From Bacteroidales bacterium (GTDB taxonomy: Bacteria; Bacteroidota; Bacteroidia; Bacteroidales; WCHB1-69), in assembly GCA_024682995.1 (NCBI GenBank), contig JAIKYR010000038.1, positions 1-44,647 on the forward strand: a DNA stretch of 44,647 bases, in the 5' to 3' direction. Below are positions 17,856 to 25,718 of the stretch, one piece after another. Every line of letters starts with the position of its first letter. Positions within the stretch are counted from its first letter, which is position 1. Below the pieces are notes generated by a model that worked only from the letters and a program-made list of their open reading frames with translations, searched no databases and was not told the DNA's origin. The position numbers and the translations under genes were made by a program.

Positions 17856-19742
17856 ATGTTTCACGGGAAAAGTATGGAAGAGTATGATGTCATAGTGGTG
17901 GGTGCGGGACATGCCGGTTGCGAAGCGGCAGTAGCTTCTGCACGTTTAGGAAGTGAAACATTGCTTATCACTATGAACCTGGTTTTGGTGGCGCAGATGT
18001 CTTGTAACCCGGCTATGGGGGGCATTGCCAAGGGGCAAATCGTGCGCGAAATTGATGCCCTTGGGGGTATGTCTGGCATCGTCACCGACAACACCATGAT
18101 ACAGTTCCGTCTCCTTAACCAGTCAAAAGGTCCGGCCATGTGGAGTCCGCGCGCTCAGTGCGACAAGATGCAATTTTCCCTTTTTTGGCGAAAAATATTG
18201 GAGAATACGCCCAATCTCAAGTTGCGTCAGGATACCGTTACGGAACTTATTTTCGATGACGATGCTGTTGTGGGTGTTGTCACCCGACTGGGAAAATGCA
18301 TCCGGGCAAAAAAGGTAATCCTGACAAACGGCACCTTTCTGAATGGTGTCATCCATGTGGGCGAATCCCATTACGCAGGCGGAAGAATGGGAGAGGATGC
18401 TTCATTCACCCTTTCAGACCAACTGAAGGAAAAAGGCATAACTGTTGCAAAACTTAAAACGGGCACGCCAGTGCGAATAGACGGACGTACAGTGGACTTT
18501 TCCAAGATGGTGGAACAGCCCGGCGATCCGAATCCGATGAAATTCTCCTTTACGGAAACACCAACGCTTAAAGAACAGCTTTCCTGCTGGATAACCTATA
18601 CTAATGAGGAAGTGCACGACATTTTGCGTACGGGTTTTGAAAAATCACCCATGTTTCAGGGGCGTATACAGGGTGTGGGGCCCCGGTACTGTCCTTCCAT
18701 AGAGGATAAAATTGTTCGTTTTGAGGGTAGGGAAAGACACCAGCTTTTCTTGGAACCAGAAGGAAGGAATACTACTGAATACTATCTTAATGGTTTTTCT
18801 TCCTCTCTTCCCGAGGATATTCAGGTGGAGGCCATGCATAGGATTCCTGGCTTGGAAAAGGCCGAAATCTTCCGTCCGGGTTACGCTATCGAATACGATT
18901 ATTTCGATCCCACACAGCTGCATTACACGTTAGAATCGAAAGTGATTCCGAATCTGTATTTGGCTGGCCAGGTGAACGGCACCACCGGATATGAGGAAGC
19001 CGCCTGCCAGGGACTGATGGCGGGCATCAATGCTCATCTGTCCATTCAGGGGAAAGATCCTTTTGTGCTCACACGTTCGCAAGCGTACATTGGTGTTCTC
19101 ATTGATGATCTTATCACCAAGGGCGTTCAAGATCCCTACCGTATGTTTACTTCGCGGGCCGAATACCGCATCCTTCTCCGTCAGGATAATGCCGACCAAA
19201 GGTTAACACCGCTGGGTCATCAAATAGGATTGATAGACGATATTCGTTTTCATGCATTTGAAAACAAAATGGCTAATCAGTTATCTATAGTGAATTACCT
19301 TCAAGAAAAATTACCGGAATTTGATACGTTGAACCAGTTCCTGGCGGCGCATGAATCCTCGCCGCTCGTACATAATGTGCGGTTAGCGCAGTTACTGCTC
19401 CGCCCGCAAATCAGCATAGAGGATATCATGGCTCTCCATCCGCCTTTCGTAACCTTTTTAGATGAACTTTCCGCCTCGCCGGAACAGATTAAAAATGCCG
19501 AAACGGAAATCAAATATGCCAACTACATTGAGAAGGAACGCGAACTGGTTTCCAAGTTCGAAAATCTGGATCATATAAAAATTAATCCGGATTTTGATTA
19601 TTCAACGTTGACAAGCATATCCAAAGAGGCACGCGAAAAACTTTCGAAAGTGAAACCCATTAATCTGGGTCAAGCCTCCCGCATCAGTGGTGTCAGTCCC
19701 GCCGATATAACCGCCTTGATGATTTATTTGCGTACTTTCTAA
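17856..19742 (+). CDS. mnmG: tRNA uridine 5-carboxymethylaminomethyl modification enzyme MnmG (GidA)
   Basis: FAD-dependent enzyme that, with MnmE, installs the (carboxymethyl)aminomethyl group at wobble U34 of several tRNAs. Shown by the FAD-binding [12 protein letters not shown] near the N-terminus, [24 protein letters not shown], the conserved cysteine-containing [11 protein letters not shown] and YAGGRMGE regions, and the C-terminal helical domain ending in [26 protein letters not shown]. The frame is open from 17817, but the family normally starts just before [12 protein letters not shown], so ATG 17856 ([12 protein letters not shown]) or ATG 17874 (MEEYDV) is likely. It closes the plus-strand run that starts at rpiB. 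Confidence 0.95.
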   Translation: MFHGKSMEEYDVIVVGAGHAGCEAAVASARLGSETLLITMNLVLVAQMSCNPAMGGIAKGQIVREIDALGGMSGIVTDNTMIQFRLLNQSKGPAMWSPRAQCDKMQFSLFWRKILENTPNLKLRQDTVTELIFDDDAVVGVVTRLGKCIRAKKVILTNGTFLNGVIHVGESHYAGGRMGEDASFTLSDQLKEKGITVAKLKTGTPVRIDGRTVDFSKMVEQPGDPNPMKFSFTETPTLKEQLSCWITYTNEEVHDILRTGFEKSPMFQGRIQGVGPRYCPSIEDKIVRFEGRERHQLFLEPEGRNTTEYYLNGFSSSLPEDIQVEAMHRIPGLEKAEIFRPGYAIEYDYFDPTQLHYTLESKVIPNLYLAGQVNGTTGYEEAACQGLMAGINAHLSIQGKDPFVLTRSQAYIGVLIDDLITKGVQDPYRMFTSRAEYRILLRQDNADQRLTPLGHQIGLIDDIRFHAFENKMANQLSIVNYLQEKLPEFDTLNQFLAAHESSPLVHNVRLAQLLLRPQISIEDIMALHPPFVTFLDELSASPEQIKNAETEIKYANYIEKERELVSKFENLDHIKINPDFDYSTLTSISKEAREKLSKVKPINLGQASRISGVSPADITALMIYLRTF

Positions 19743-19831
19743 TCGTAAGTAATTGATTTTTAGATCGTTTACTTTAATAATCCCAGATATTAAAGCAAAA
19801 AGGGAAAAATATAGCACTTGACAAAAAAAAG

Positions 19832-19859
19832 AAAATCGCCCGTCACAGAGCGAATTTTT
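19832..19859 (+). terminator. Weak hairpin with T tract after mnmG
   Basis: AAAATCGC and GCGAATTTTT can form an imperfect stem (one mismatch) followed by T residues, about 90 bp after the mnmG stop. It is weak. Confidence 0.25.
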
Positions 19860-19908
19860 AAAAATAGTACTGGTAATCAAAGGATTATAACAAACCGTAA
19901 AAAGAAAG

Positions 19909-19980
19909 TAGTCTCGCCGGGAATCGAACCCGGATCTAAGGTTTAGGAAACCTTTGTTCTATCCATTGAACTACAAAACC
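19909..19980 (-). tRNA. tRNA-Arg (anticodon CCT)
   Basis: On the minus strand the 72-base sequence folds as a cloverleaf: acceptor GGTTTTG with CGAGACT (G-U pairs included), D stem GTTC/GAAC, anticodon stem AAGGT/ACCTT around loop TTCCTAA, four-base variable loop AGAT, and T stem CCGGG/CCCGG around TTCGATT. The anticodon CCT reads AGG, so it is an arginine tRNA. CCA is not encoded. It lies 36 bp downstream of the LytTR gene on the same strand. Confidence 0.92.
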
Positions 19981-20016
19981 AATGGGCGGCAAAAGTACAA
20001 AAAATGTTCGATTGTA

Positions 20017-20781
20017 TTATAGCATCATTTTTTCTTTGAGCTCTTTTTTAAAAGAGCGTGAGATGGAGAAAAGATGATTGGCCACTACAATTTTGTCGGG
20101 CTTGAGGAATTTTGTTACTTTATCAATGTTCACGATGGTTTCCCTGTTAATCTTTTGGAATTTGTCGCTGGGCAGGCGTTGCTGGTAATATTTGAGGGAG
20201 TTGAGGGTGTGCCGTTCGGTGCCGTTGTCGAAGTGGAAGCAAATCTGATTTTTTATCCGGAAGAGGAAGGCAACATCATCAAGATTGACCCGATTAGATT
20301 CGTCATTTTTTTTCAAAAACATGAAATCCTTGCTGGCGTTGAGCTTGGAGAGTCGGGCATACTCATCGGTAAAATATTTTTCAGAAGCGACAGGGAGTTT
20401 TTCACGTTGCAAAGAATAGTAATCGCTGTAGATATTCCAGATTTTTCCCATCACATTCAGGCACTGTTTTTCGGTAATAGGCGTAAAAATCAGATCAAAA
20501 AACCCGAACGCAAGATAATTCCGGATGGATTTCACACTTGTTTTATTACAAATTCCAACAATAAAAGGAGGTTTTTGGATGGAATTTAACAGGTCTGAGA
20601 AACGTGTTTCCATGAAAAGAACGGTAGGTTTGTGGTCGTTCAACCGTTCAATGGCTTCCAGAGAATGACGAAAGGAGGCGACGATTTCGATGGAGTTAAT
20701 TTTTGATAATAAACTACTTAAATAGTTCAGACATTCATCGTTTTCGATGAAGAAGGCGCAGGAAATGGAATTTTTTTTCAT
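20017..20781 (-). CDS. LytTR family DNA-binding regulator with degenerate receiver domain
   Basis: A 254-residue protein. The C-terminal 100 residues (about 150-250) form a LytTR DNA-binding domain: VNLDDVAFLFRIKNQICFHFDNG, then LNSLKYYQQRLPSDKFQKINRETIVNIDKV, the usual pattern of the fold. The N-terminal half has the length and alternating pattern of a response-regulator receiver (acid cluster ENDE near 13-16), but the phospho-acceptor Asp is replaced by Glu in LFMETRF (about residue 58) and the conserved lysine of the K-P pair is a threonine in FTPITEK. It may therefore act without phosphorylation. No sensor kinase gene is adjacent. Promoter element at 20808-20815. Confidence 0.85.
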   Translation of the reverse strand: MKKNSISCAFFIENDECLNYLSSLLSKINSIEIVASFRHSLEAIERLNDHKPTVLFMETRFSDLLNSIQKPPFIVGICNKTSVKSIRNYLAFGFFDLIFTPITEKQCLNVMGKIWNIYSDYYSLQREKLPVASEKYFTDEYARLSKLNASKDFMFLKKNDESNRVNLDDVAFLFRIKNQICFHFDNGTERHTLNSLKYYQQRLPSDKFQKINRETIVNIDKVTKFLKPDKIVVANHLFSISRSFKKELKEKMML

Positions 20782-20807
20782 TTTTTTTGTTTTGATAATT
20801 GATGAAA

Positions 20808-20815
20808 CAAAGATA
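20808..20815 (-). promoter_or_regulatory. -7 promoter element (TATCTTTG) of the LytTR gene
   Basis: The minus strand reads TATCTTTG, 27 bp before the ATG at 20781. The rest of the 352-bp gap to 21133 is AT-rich and shows no gene. Confidence 0.6.
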
Positions 20816-21084
20816 AGAAAAAGTAGGGAAAACAGTCTGGTTACCCCAAAGACCCCATAAAGAGTACAAAATGCATTATAAATGACAATTAAACAAAGAA
20901 ATACATCAAAAACGGGTTGTTTTCAGGATTTACCGTGAAAGCAGAAAAGCATATTTCTTTTGTAAAAAAACAGGGATGTCTGTTCAAAAAAGTGTCAAAT
21001 AAAGTAATACGATAGTGAAAAAAAATTTTTTATAGGAAAAAAACAGAAGATGAGAATAAAGGGCAACTACGTTATTCTTTTTTG

Positions 21085-21092
21085 TATCTTTG
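21085..21092 (+). promoter_or_regulatory. -7 promoter element (TATCTTTG) of the C1 peptidase gene
   Basis: TATCTTTG on the plus strand, 42 bp before the ATG at 21134, matches TAnnTTTG. Confidence 0.6.
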
Positions 21093-21133
21093 CCGCCCTT
21101 TGAAATCCAATATTAATCAAATAAAAACAGACA

Positions 21134-22357
21134 ATGAAAAAAACTTTGATTTTACTGTTCGTGTGTCTTTTGGGCATCAGTGCGTCATTTGCGCAGGAAA
21201 AGGAAACAACCACAAAAGAAGAAGGTTATAAATTCAGGAATCTCAAGGAGATACCCATCACGTCCGTGAAAGACCAGCATCGTGCTGGCACTTGCTGGTG
21301 TTATTCCGGTTTGGGCTTCATTGAGGCAGAGCTTCTCCGTATGGGCAAGGGCGAGTATGACCTTTCCGAGATGTACATTGTGGCCAACACCTACAACGAC
21401 CGCGCGATGGCGGCTGTGCGTACGCACGGTGACGTTTCCTTCTCGCAAGGCGGTTCCTTCTATGATGTGATTTACGGTATGAAGGCGTTTGGTCTGGTTC
21501 CCGAAAGCGAAATGCGTCCGGGTGCCGCCTACGGCGACACGCTCTCCGATCACAGCGAGCTTTCCCTGCTGACGGATGCCATGGTGAAGGCTATTGCCAA
21601 AGGCGAGCAGAAAAACCTGCAGAAAAACAGCAACAACGAAGTGCTTTGGCAAAAAGCTGTGGCTGCCGTTCATGAGGTCTATTTGGGTAAAAATCCTGAA
21701 AAATTCACTTACAAAGGCGTGGAATACACTCCGAAATCTTTCTACGAGTCACTCGGTTTGAACCCGGACGACTACATTTCCATTACCTCGTACACACATC
21801 ATCCTTTCTACGAGAAGTTCGTGTTGGAAATCCAAGACAACTGGCGTTGGGCACAGTGCTACAACGTTCCGTTGGATGAGATGATGGAGATTTTCGACTA
21901 TGCCGTTGAGCATGGTTACACTATTGCTTGGGGTTCCGATGTAAGCGAGCCGGGCTTCCGCATGGGCGTGAAGAAAGGTTTCTGCGTGCTTCCTGAGACG
22001 AAAGCTTCTGCCATGCAGGGCAGCGATATGGCCCACTGGACAGGCATGAGCGCCAAAGAGATTCAGGACGAGGCTGCGAAGCATCCGACACCACAACGCT
22101 GGGTGACGCAAGAGGAACGCCAGATTGCATACGACAATTGGGAGACCACCGACGACCATGGCATGCTGATTTATGGCAAGGCAGAAGATCAGGATGGCAA
22201 TGAATATTACATGGTGAAGAACAGCTGGGGCGACTATGGCGACTATCACGGCATGTTCTATGCCTCCAAAGCATTTGTGCGCTACAAAACCATGAACATT
22301 GTGGTACATAAAGATGGTATTCCAAAGGAAATCAAGAAGAAACTCGGTATCAAATAA
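21134..22357 (+). CDS. Secreted C1 family cysteine peptidase (aminopeptidase C/bleomycin hydrolase-like)
   Basis: A 407-residue papain-like peptidase with a cleavable signal peptide (MKKTLILLFVCLLGISASFAQ, residues 1-20). The catalytic cysteine lies in AGTCWCYSG (Cys54), the catalytic histidine in DDHGMLIYG (near residue 354) and the asparagine in VKNSWG (near 376), giving the complete C1 triad. The insertion-rich middle resembles the PepC/bleomycin hydrolase branch, which trims N-terminal residues from peptides; most such enzymes are cytoplasmic, so the signal peptide points to periplasmic peptide processing here. There is no T9SS tail. It is a single-gene unit with its own promoter and a strong terminator. 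Confidence 0.9.
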   Translation: MKKTLILLFVCLLGISASFAQEKETTTKEEGYKFRNLKEIPITSVKDQHRAGTCWCYSGLGFIEAELLRMGKGEYDLSEMYIVANTYNDRAMAAVRTHGDVSFSQGGSFYDVIYGMKAFGLVPESEMRPGAAYGDTLSDHSELSLLTDAMVKAIAKGEQKNLQKNSNNEVLWQKAVAAVHEVYLGKNPEKFTYKGVEYTPKSFYESLGLNPDDYISITSYTHHPFYEKFVLEIQDNWRWAQCYNVPLDEMMEIFDYAVEHGYTIAWGSDVSEPGFRMGVKKGFCVLPETKASAMQGSDMAHWTGMSAKEIQDEAAKHPTPQRWVTQEERQIAYDNWETTDDHGMLIYGKAEDQDGNEYYMVKNSWGDYGDYHGMFYASKAFVRYKTMNIVVHKDGIPKEIKKKLGIK

Positions 22358-22379
22358 TTTATCGATTTCATGAAAATAG

Positions 22380-22412
22380 AAAGGGAACAGTGATAGCGCT
22401 GTTCCCTTTTTT
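22380..22412 (+). terminator. Rho-independent terminator after the C1 peptidase gene
   Basis: AAGGGAACAG pairs perfectly with CTGTTCCCTT around an 8-base loop and is followed by a T tract. The A-rich left side means it could also work for the minus-strand operon ending at 22456. Confidence 0.85.
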
Positions 22413-22455
22413 AATATCCAAAAGCTAATAAAAAACCTATAAGGCGGTACACAGA

Positions 22456-22755
22456 CTAATAAATGAGTCCGAGTTCCAGCTTTGCCGCTTCTGTCATACG
22501 GTCCATGTCCCAAGGCGGGTCGAAGGTGACCTCTACATCCACTTTGCCCACGCCCGGAATCATTGATACGCGGGTTTTTACTTCCATGGGCAGACTTTCC
22601 GCCACCGGACAGTTGGGAGCCGTGAGGGTCATCAGAATATACACATCATTGTTTTTATTGACTTCCAGCTTGTATATGAAACCGAGTTCCCAGATGTTGA
22701 CAGGTATTTCTGGGTCGTAAATGGAATTCAAAACTTCGATAACTTTACTCTTCAT
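22456..22755 (-). CDS. MIP18/DUF59 family iron-sulfur assembly factor (SufT/PaaD-like)
   Basis: A 99-residue MIP18 family protein. Family hallmarks are YDPEIPVNIWELGFIY near residues 13-28, the reactive-cysteine motif LTAPNCPVAE near 44-53, and VTFDPPWDMDRM near 76-87. Bacterial members (SufT) help mature iron-sulfur proteins in the cytoplasm; the family also includes PaaD. No other suf genes are present in the window. It is the last gene of the S41-dnaG-yitT-sufT operon, starting one base after the YitT-like stop codon. Confidence 0.85.
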   Translation of the reverse strand: MKSKVIEVLNSIYDPEIPVNIWELGFIYKLEVNKNNDVYILMTLTAPNCPVAESLPMEVKTRVSMIPGVGKVDVEVTFDPPWDMDRMTEAAKLELGLIY

Positions 22756-22756
22756 A

Positions 22757-23692
22757 TTATTCTAATGCTTTTTCTTTTAATGAGTTGAAACCATCGCCCA
22801 ACGTTTCGGACGCCTCCACGATGGTGATGAATGCCTTGGGGTCGATTTCGTGTACGAAATGGATTAAGACCGGCAGCTGTTTGCGCGACAGAGAGGTGAA
22901 AATCAACTTTTTCTCAGCATGATTGTACATTCCCTCAGCGTGGATATAGGTGCCGCCGCGCTCCAATTCCTCCAAAATCCGGATGCGAATCTCTTCATAC
23001 TTCTCTGAAATGATGAGCACCGCCTTGTTGGTGCGGAAGCCGGAGATGACCTTATCCATCACCACACCCGTCACGTAAATGACAAGCCAGGAGTAGAGTG
23101 GGATAGTCCAGTCTTTGAAAGCAGCCAAAGCAGCCAACACGATGGTGGAGTCCACGACAATGAGCAGGGTTCCCAATGGTATGTGTTTCAAATACTTTCC
23201 AATAATCATTGCGATGATGTCGGTACCGCCGGAGGTAGCGCGGGTTTTGAAAATCAATCCCAAACCGACACCCAGGAGAACAGCACCGAACAAGGCCATA
23301 ATAAAAATGGCCGAAGGATCGGGTACCAACGGCTGGCCCGGCACGCTGATCAGCGGCTCATAGCCATACACCTTCTCCCACAGGGAAATGAAAGCGGGCA
23401 GCGAAACCACCCCGACCACGGTTTTAGCCCCGAATTTCGGACCCAACCATAAGGTGCCGATAATCAGTAAGGGGATGTCCAAACAAATGCCCGACAAACC
23501 GATGGGGAAATTGAACAGGTGGTGCAGGATGATGGCAATACCATACACTCCGCCCGGTGCCAGTTTCAACGGTGATATGAACACTACAAAGCCGATGGAC
23601 ATAATGAACGTTCCCAACAAAATCAGTCCATAGGTATGAATCAGCTCTTTCCAATCCAAATTTTTCCAATCTATTTTTTTAATTGATTCCAT
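22757..23692 (-). CDS. YitT family membrane protein (DUF161 + DUF2179)
   Basis: A 311-residue protein with five or six membrane helices (about residues 17-210) of the YitT/DUF161 type, shown by SPLKLAPGGVYGIAII and TRATSGGTDIIAMII, followed by a soluble DUF2179 domain (about 220-300, ELERGGTYIHAEGMY...FVHEIDPKAFITI). The family is widespread and its biochemical role is not firmly known; an export or transport role is often suggested. It lies 7 bp after dnaG and 1 bp before the SufT-like gene. Confidence 0.88.
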   Translation of the reverse strand: MESIKKIDWKNLDWKELIHTYGLILLGTFIMSIGFVVFISPLKLAPGGVYGIAIILHHLFNFPIGLSGICLDIPLLIIGTLWLGPKFGAKTVVGVVSLPAFISLWEKVYGYEPLISVPGQPLVPDPSAIFIMALFGAVLLGVGLGLIFKTRATSGGTDIIAMIIGKYLKHIPLGTLLIVVDSTIVLAALAAFKDWTIPLYSWLVIYVTGVVMDKVISGFRTNKAVLIISEKYEEIRIRILEELERGGTYIHAEGMYNHAEKKLIFTSLSRKQLPVLIHFVHEIDPKAFITIVEASETLGDGFNSLKEKALE

Positions 23693-23699
23693 AAGTTCA

Positions 23700-25694
23700 T
23701 TATTTACTTACTACAATTTTTAACCGATGCGCAATCTCGGAACGGCTTTTCACGCAAAGCTGCAATTGTTGCATCAGCATCATCGTATCTTCTTCAGTAT
23801 TACCCTCTTGTGACAAATCTTTTTGGATTTCCGTCATCCGTTGTTCCACAAGACGCATTTTCAGGTTCAGTATAATGTTCTGAACCTCCTGTTGCAGTAT
23901 GGAGACATTGTTTCGGATGGTGTTGGTGAAGATGTCATAACGTTTTTCCCACTTCTTACTATATTGCGGTTCGTTGCTGTCAAGGTGTTGGATGGCAAAC
24001 TGGCTCTCTTCCGGATCTTCGCTCAAGATGAAGGTGCGTTTGATGTCGTCTTGGTCCATGAGGATTTCCGCCACTTCGGCATAATGAGTGTAAATCTTGT
24101 GCATAAGCGGGTTTTGCAGCACGATTCCATCGTTGAACAGGTTGTCGAATACGAACTGGTCCACCCGTTTTTGTGTTCCCTGTCCGGGATTTTGTGCATC
24201 GTAGACGTTGATTTCGTAGAGGCCGTATTTCAGGAGCAGGAGCACGACATTCTTTTCTGCCTCATAAAGAAGGTCCACGGCGGGTTTTTCCTGTTCGGGT
24301 GCACTCTGTTCCACCGGAATGGTAATCGTGTCCGTAACGGGCTGTTCGGGTGCGTCTGGGGTGTTTTTGCGCGACCCCTCATTCAGCTTTTTCCAAACGG
24401 TTCGTTTTAGCTCGGCGTTTAGGGTGGTCTCGGGCAGCTCGAACATACGGGCGCACTCTTTGACATAAAAAGCCCGGGCGATGTTGTCGCGCACGGCCGC
24501 AATAGAGGTTATCATTTCGCTCACCATGTGGGCGCGCTTCATGGGGTCGTTGCCCGCCTCTTTCGACAAGATGTCCGCCTTAAACAGCAGGAAATCCGTG
24601 GTGTGCGTTTCCAAATACTCGATTAATTCGCTGTCTCTGTGTTTTTTAGCGAAGGAATCGGGGTCCTCGCCATCGGGCAGCAGACAAACCTTCACGTTCA
24701 AGCCCTGCGCCAACAGCATGTCAATGCCGCGCAAGGATGCTTTGATGCCCGCCGCATCACCGTCGTACAACACTGTGATGTTGCGGGTTTGCGAGGACAA
24801 GATCTTCACCTGCTCCGGTGTCAATGAGGTGCCCGAGGAGGCTACCACATTTTCGATGCCGGACTCGAACATGGATATTACATCCGTGTAACCCTCCACC
24901 AAATAGACATTATCCTTCTGACGGATGGCCTTTTTGGCCAAATAGATATCGTAAAGAGTCTCTTTCTTGTGGTAAATGTCGTTTTCGGGAGAGTTGAAAT
25001 ATTTGGCTGTTTTTTCATCCTTTTTCAAAACCCGTCCGCCGAAACCGATGACCTTACCAGTATGGTTGTGAATAGGAAAGATAACCCGTCCGCGATAGAA
25101 ATCGAACAGCTTGCCCGACTCGCTTTTTTTAGTCAATCCTAATTTCAGTAGAAACTCTTCCTGATAGCCCTGTTTCAGAGCATATTGGGTGAAACTGTCC
25201 CAGCCGCCGGGACAATAGCCGAGATGGAATTTGTCGATGGTGGCATCTTTGAATCCCCGTTCTTTAAAGTAGGAAAGTCCCATCAGCCGTCCTTCTTCGC
25301 TGTTACGAAGCTGGTCCATGAAGTATTTCTCGGCAAATTCGTTTACGATGTAAAGGCTGTCTTTCTCGCTGCGCAATTTTTTCTCTTCCGGGGTTTCGGG
25401 CCGGTCAAATTCCAGCGTGATGCTGTATTTCTTGGCCAGATACTCCAATGCCTCCGGATAGCTCATTTTGGCATGTTCCATCAGGAAATTGATGGCGTTG
25501 CCTTTGGCGTCGCACACAAAGCAGTGGTAGATGCCTAATCTTGGCGACACGTGCATGGAAGGGTTGCTATCGTTGTGAAACGGGCAAATGCCCACATAGC
25601 CTTGTCCCTGTCGTTTCAGCGTGACAAAGTCGCCCACCACCTCTTCAATTTTGGCGGCGAATTTGATTTCCTCTACTGTTTTCTTTGAGATCAC
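23700..25694 (-). CDS. dnaG: DNA primase DnaG
   Basis: Synthesises RNA primers at the replication fork. The 664-residue protein begins with a CHC2 zinc finger (Cys37, His40, Cys58, Cys61), then the RNA polymerase domain with a Toprim fold: EGYTD (about residues 266-270), LYDGDAAG and a DGEDPDSF metal-binding stretch. The C-terminal part, with a Pro/Glu-rich linker near 415-445 (PDAPEQPV...EQSAPEQEKP), would bind the DnaB helicase. It follows the S41 protease gene after 24 bp and precedes the yitT-like gene by 7 bp, not the rpsU-dnaG-rpoD arrangement of Proteobacteria. Confidence 0.95.
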   Translation of the reverse strand: MISKKTVEEIKFAAKIEEVVGDFVTLKRQGQGYVGICPFHNDSNPSMHVSPRLGIYHCFVCDAKGNAINFLMEHAKMSYPEALEYLAKKYSITLEFDRPETPEEKKLRSEKDSLYIVNEFAEKYFMDQLRNSEEGRLMGLSYFKERGFKDATIDKFHLGYCPGGWDSFTQYALKQGYQEEFLLKLGLTKKSESGKLFDFYRGRVIFPIHNHTGKVIGFGGRVLKKDEKTAKYFNSPENDIYHKKETLYDIYLAKKAIRQKDNVYLVEGYTDVISMFESGIENVVASSGTSLTPEQVKILSSQTRNITVLYDGDAAGIKASLRGIDMLLAQGLNVKVCLLPDGEDPDSFAKKHRDSELIEYLETHTTDFLLFKADILSKEAGNDPMKRAHMVSEMITSIAAVRDNIARAFYVKECARMFELPETTLNAELKRTVWKKLNEGSRKNTPDAPEQPVTDTITIPVEQSAPEQEKPAVDLLYEAEKNVVLLLLKYGLYEINVYDAQNPGQGTQKRVDQFVFDNLFNDGIVLQNPLMHKIYTHYAEVAEILMDQDDIKRTFILSEDPEESQFAIQHLDSNEPQYSKKWEKRYDIFTNTIRNNVSILQQEVQNIILNLKMRLVEQRMTEIQKDLSQEGNTEEDTMMLMQQLQLCVKSRSEIAHRLKIVVSK

Positions 25695-25718
25695 GGGTAT
25701 TGGCTATGTTAGTGAATA

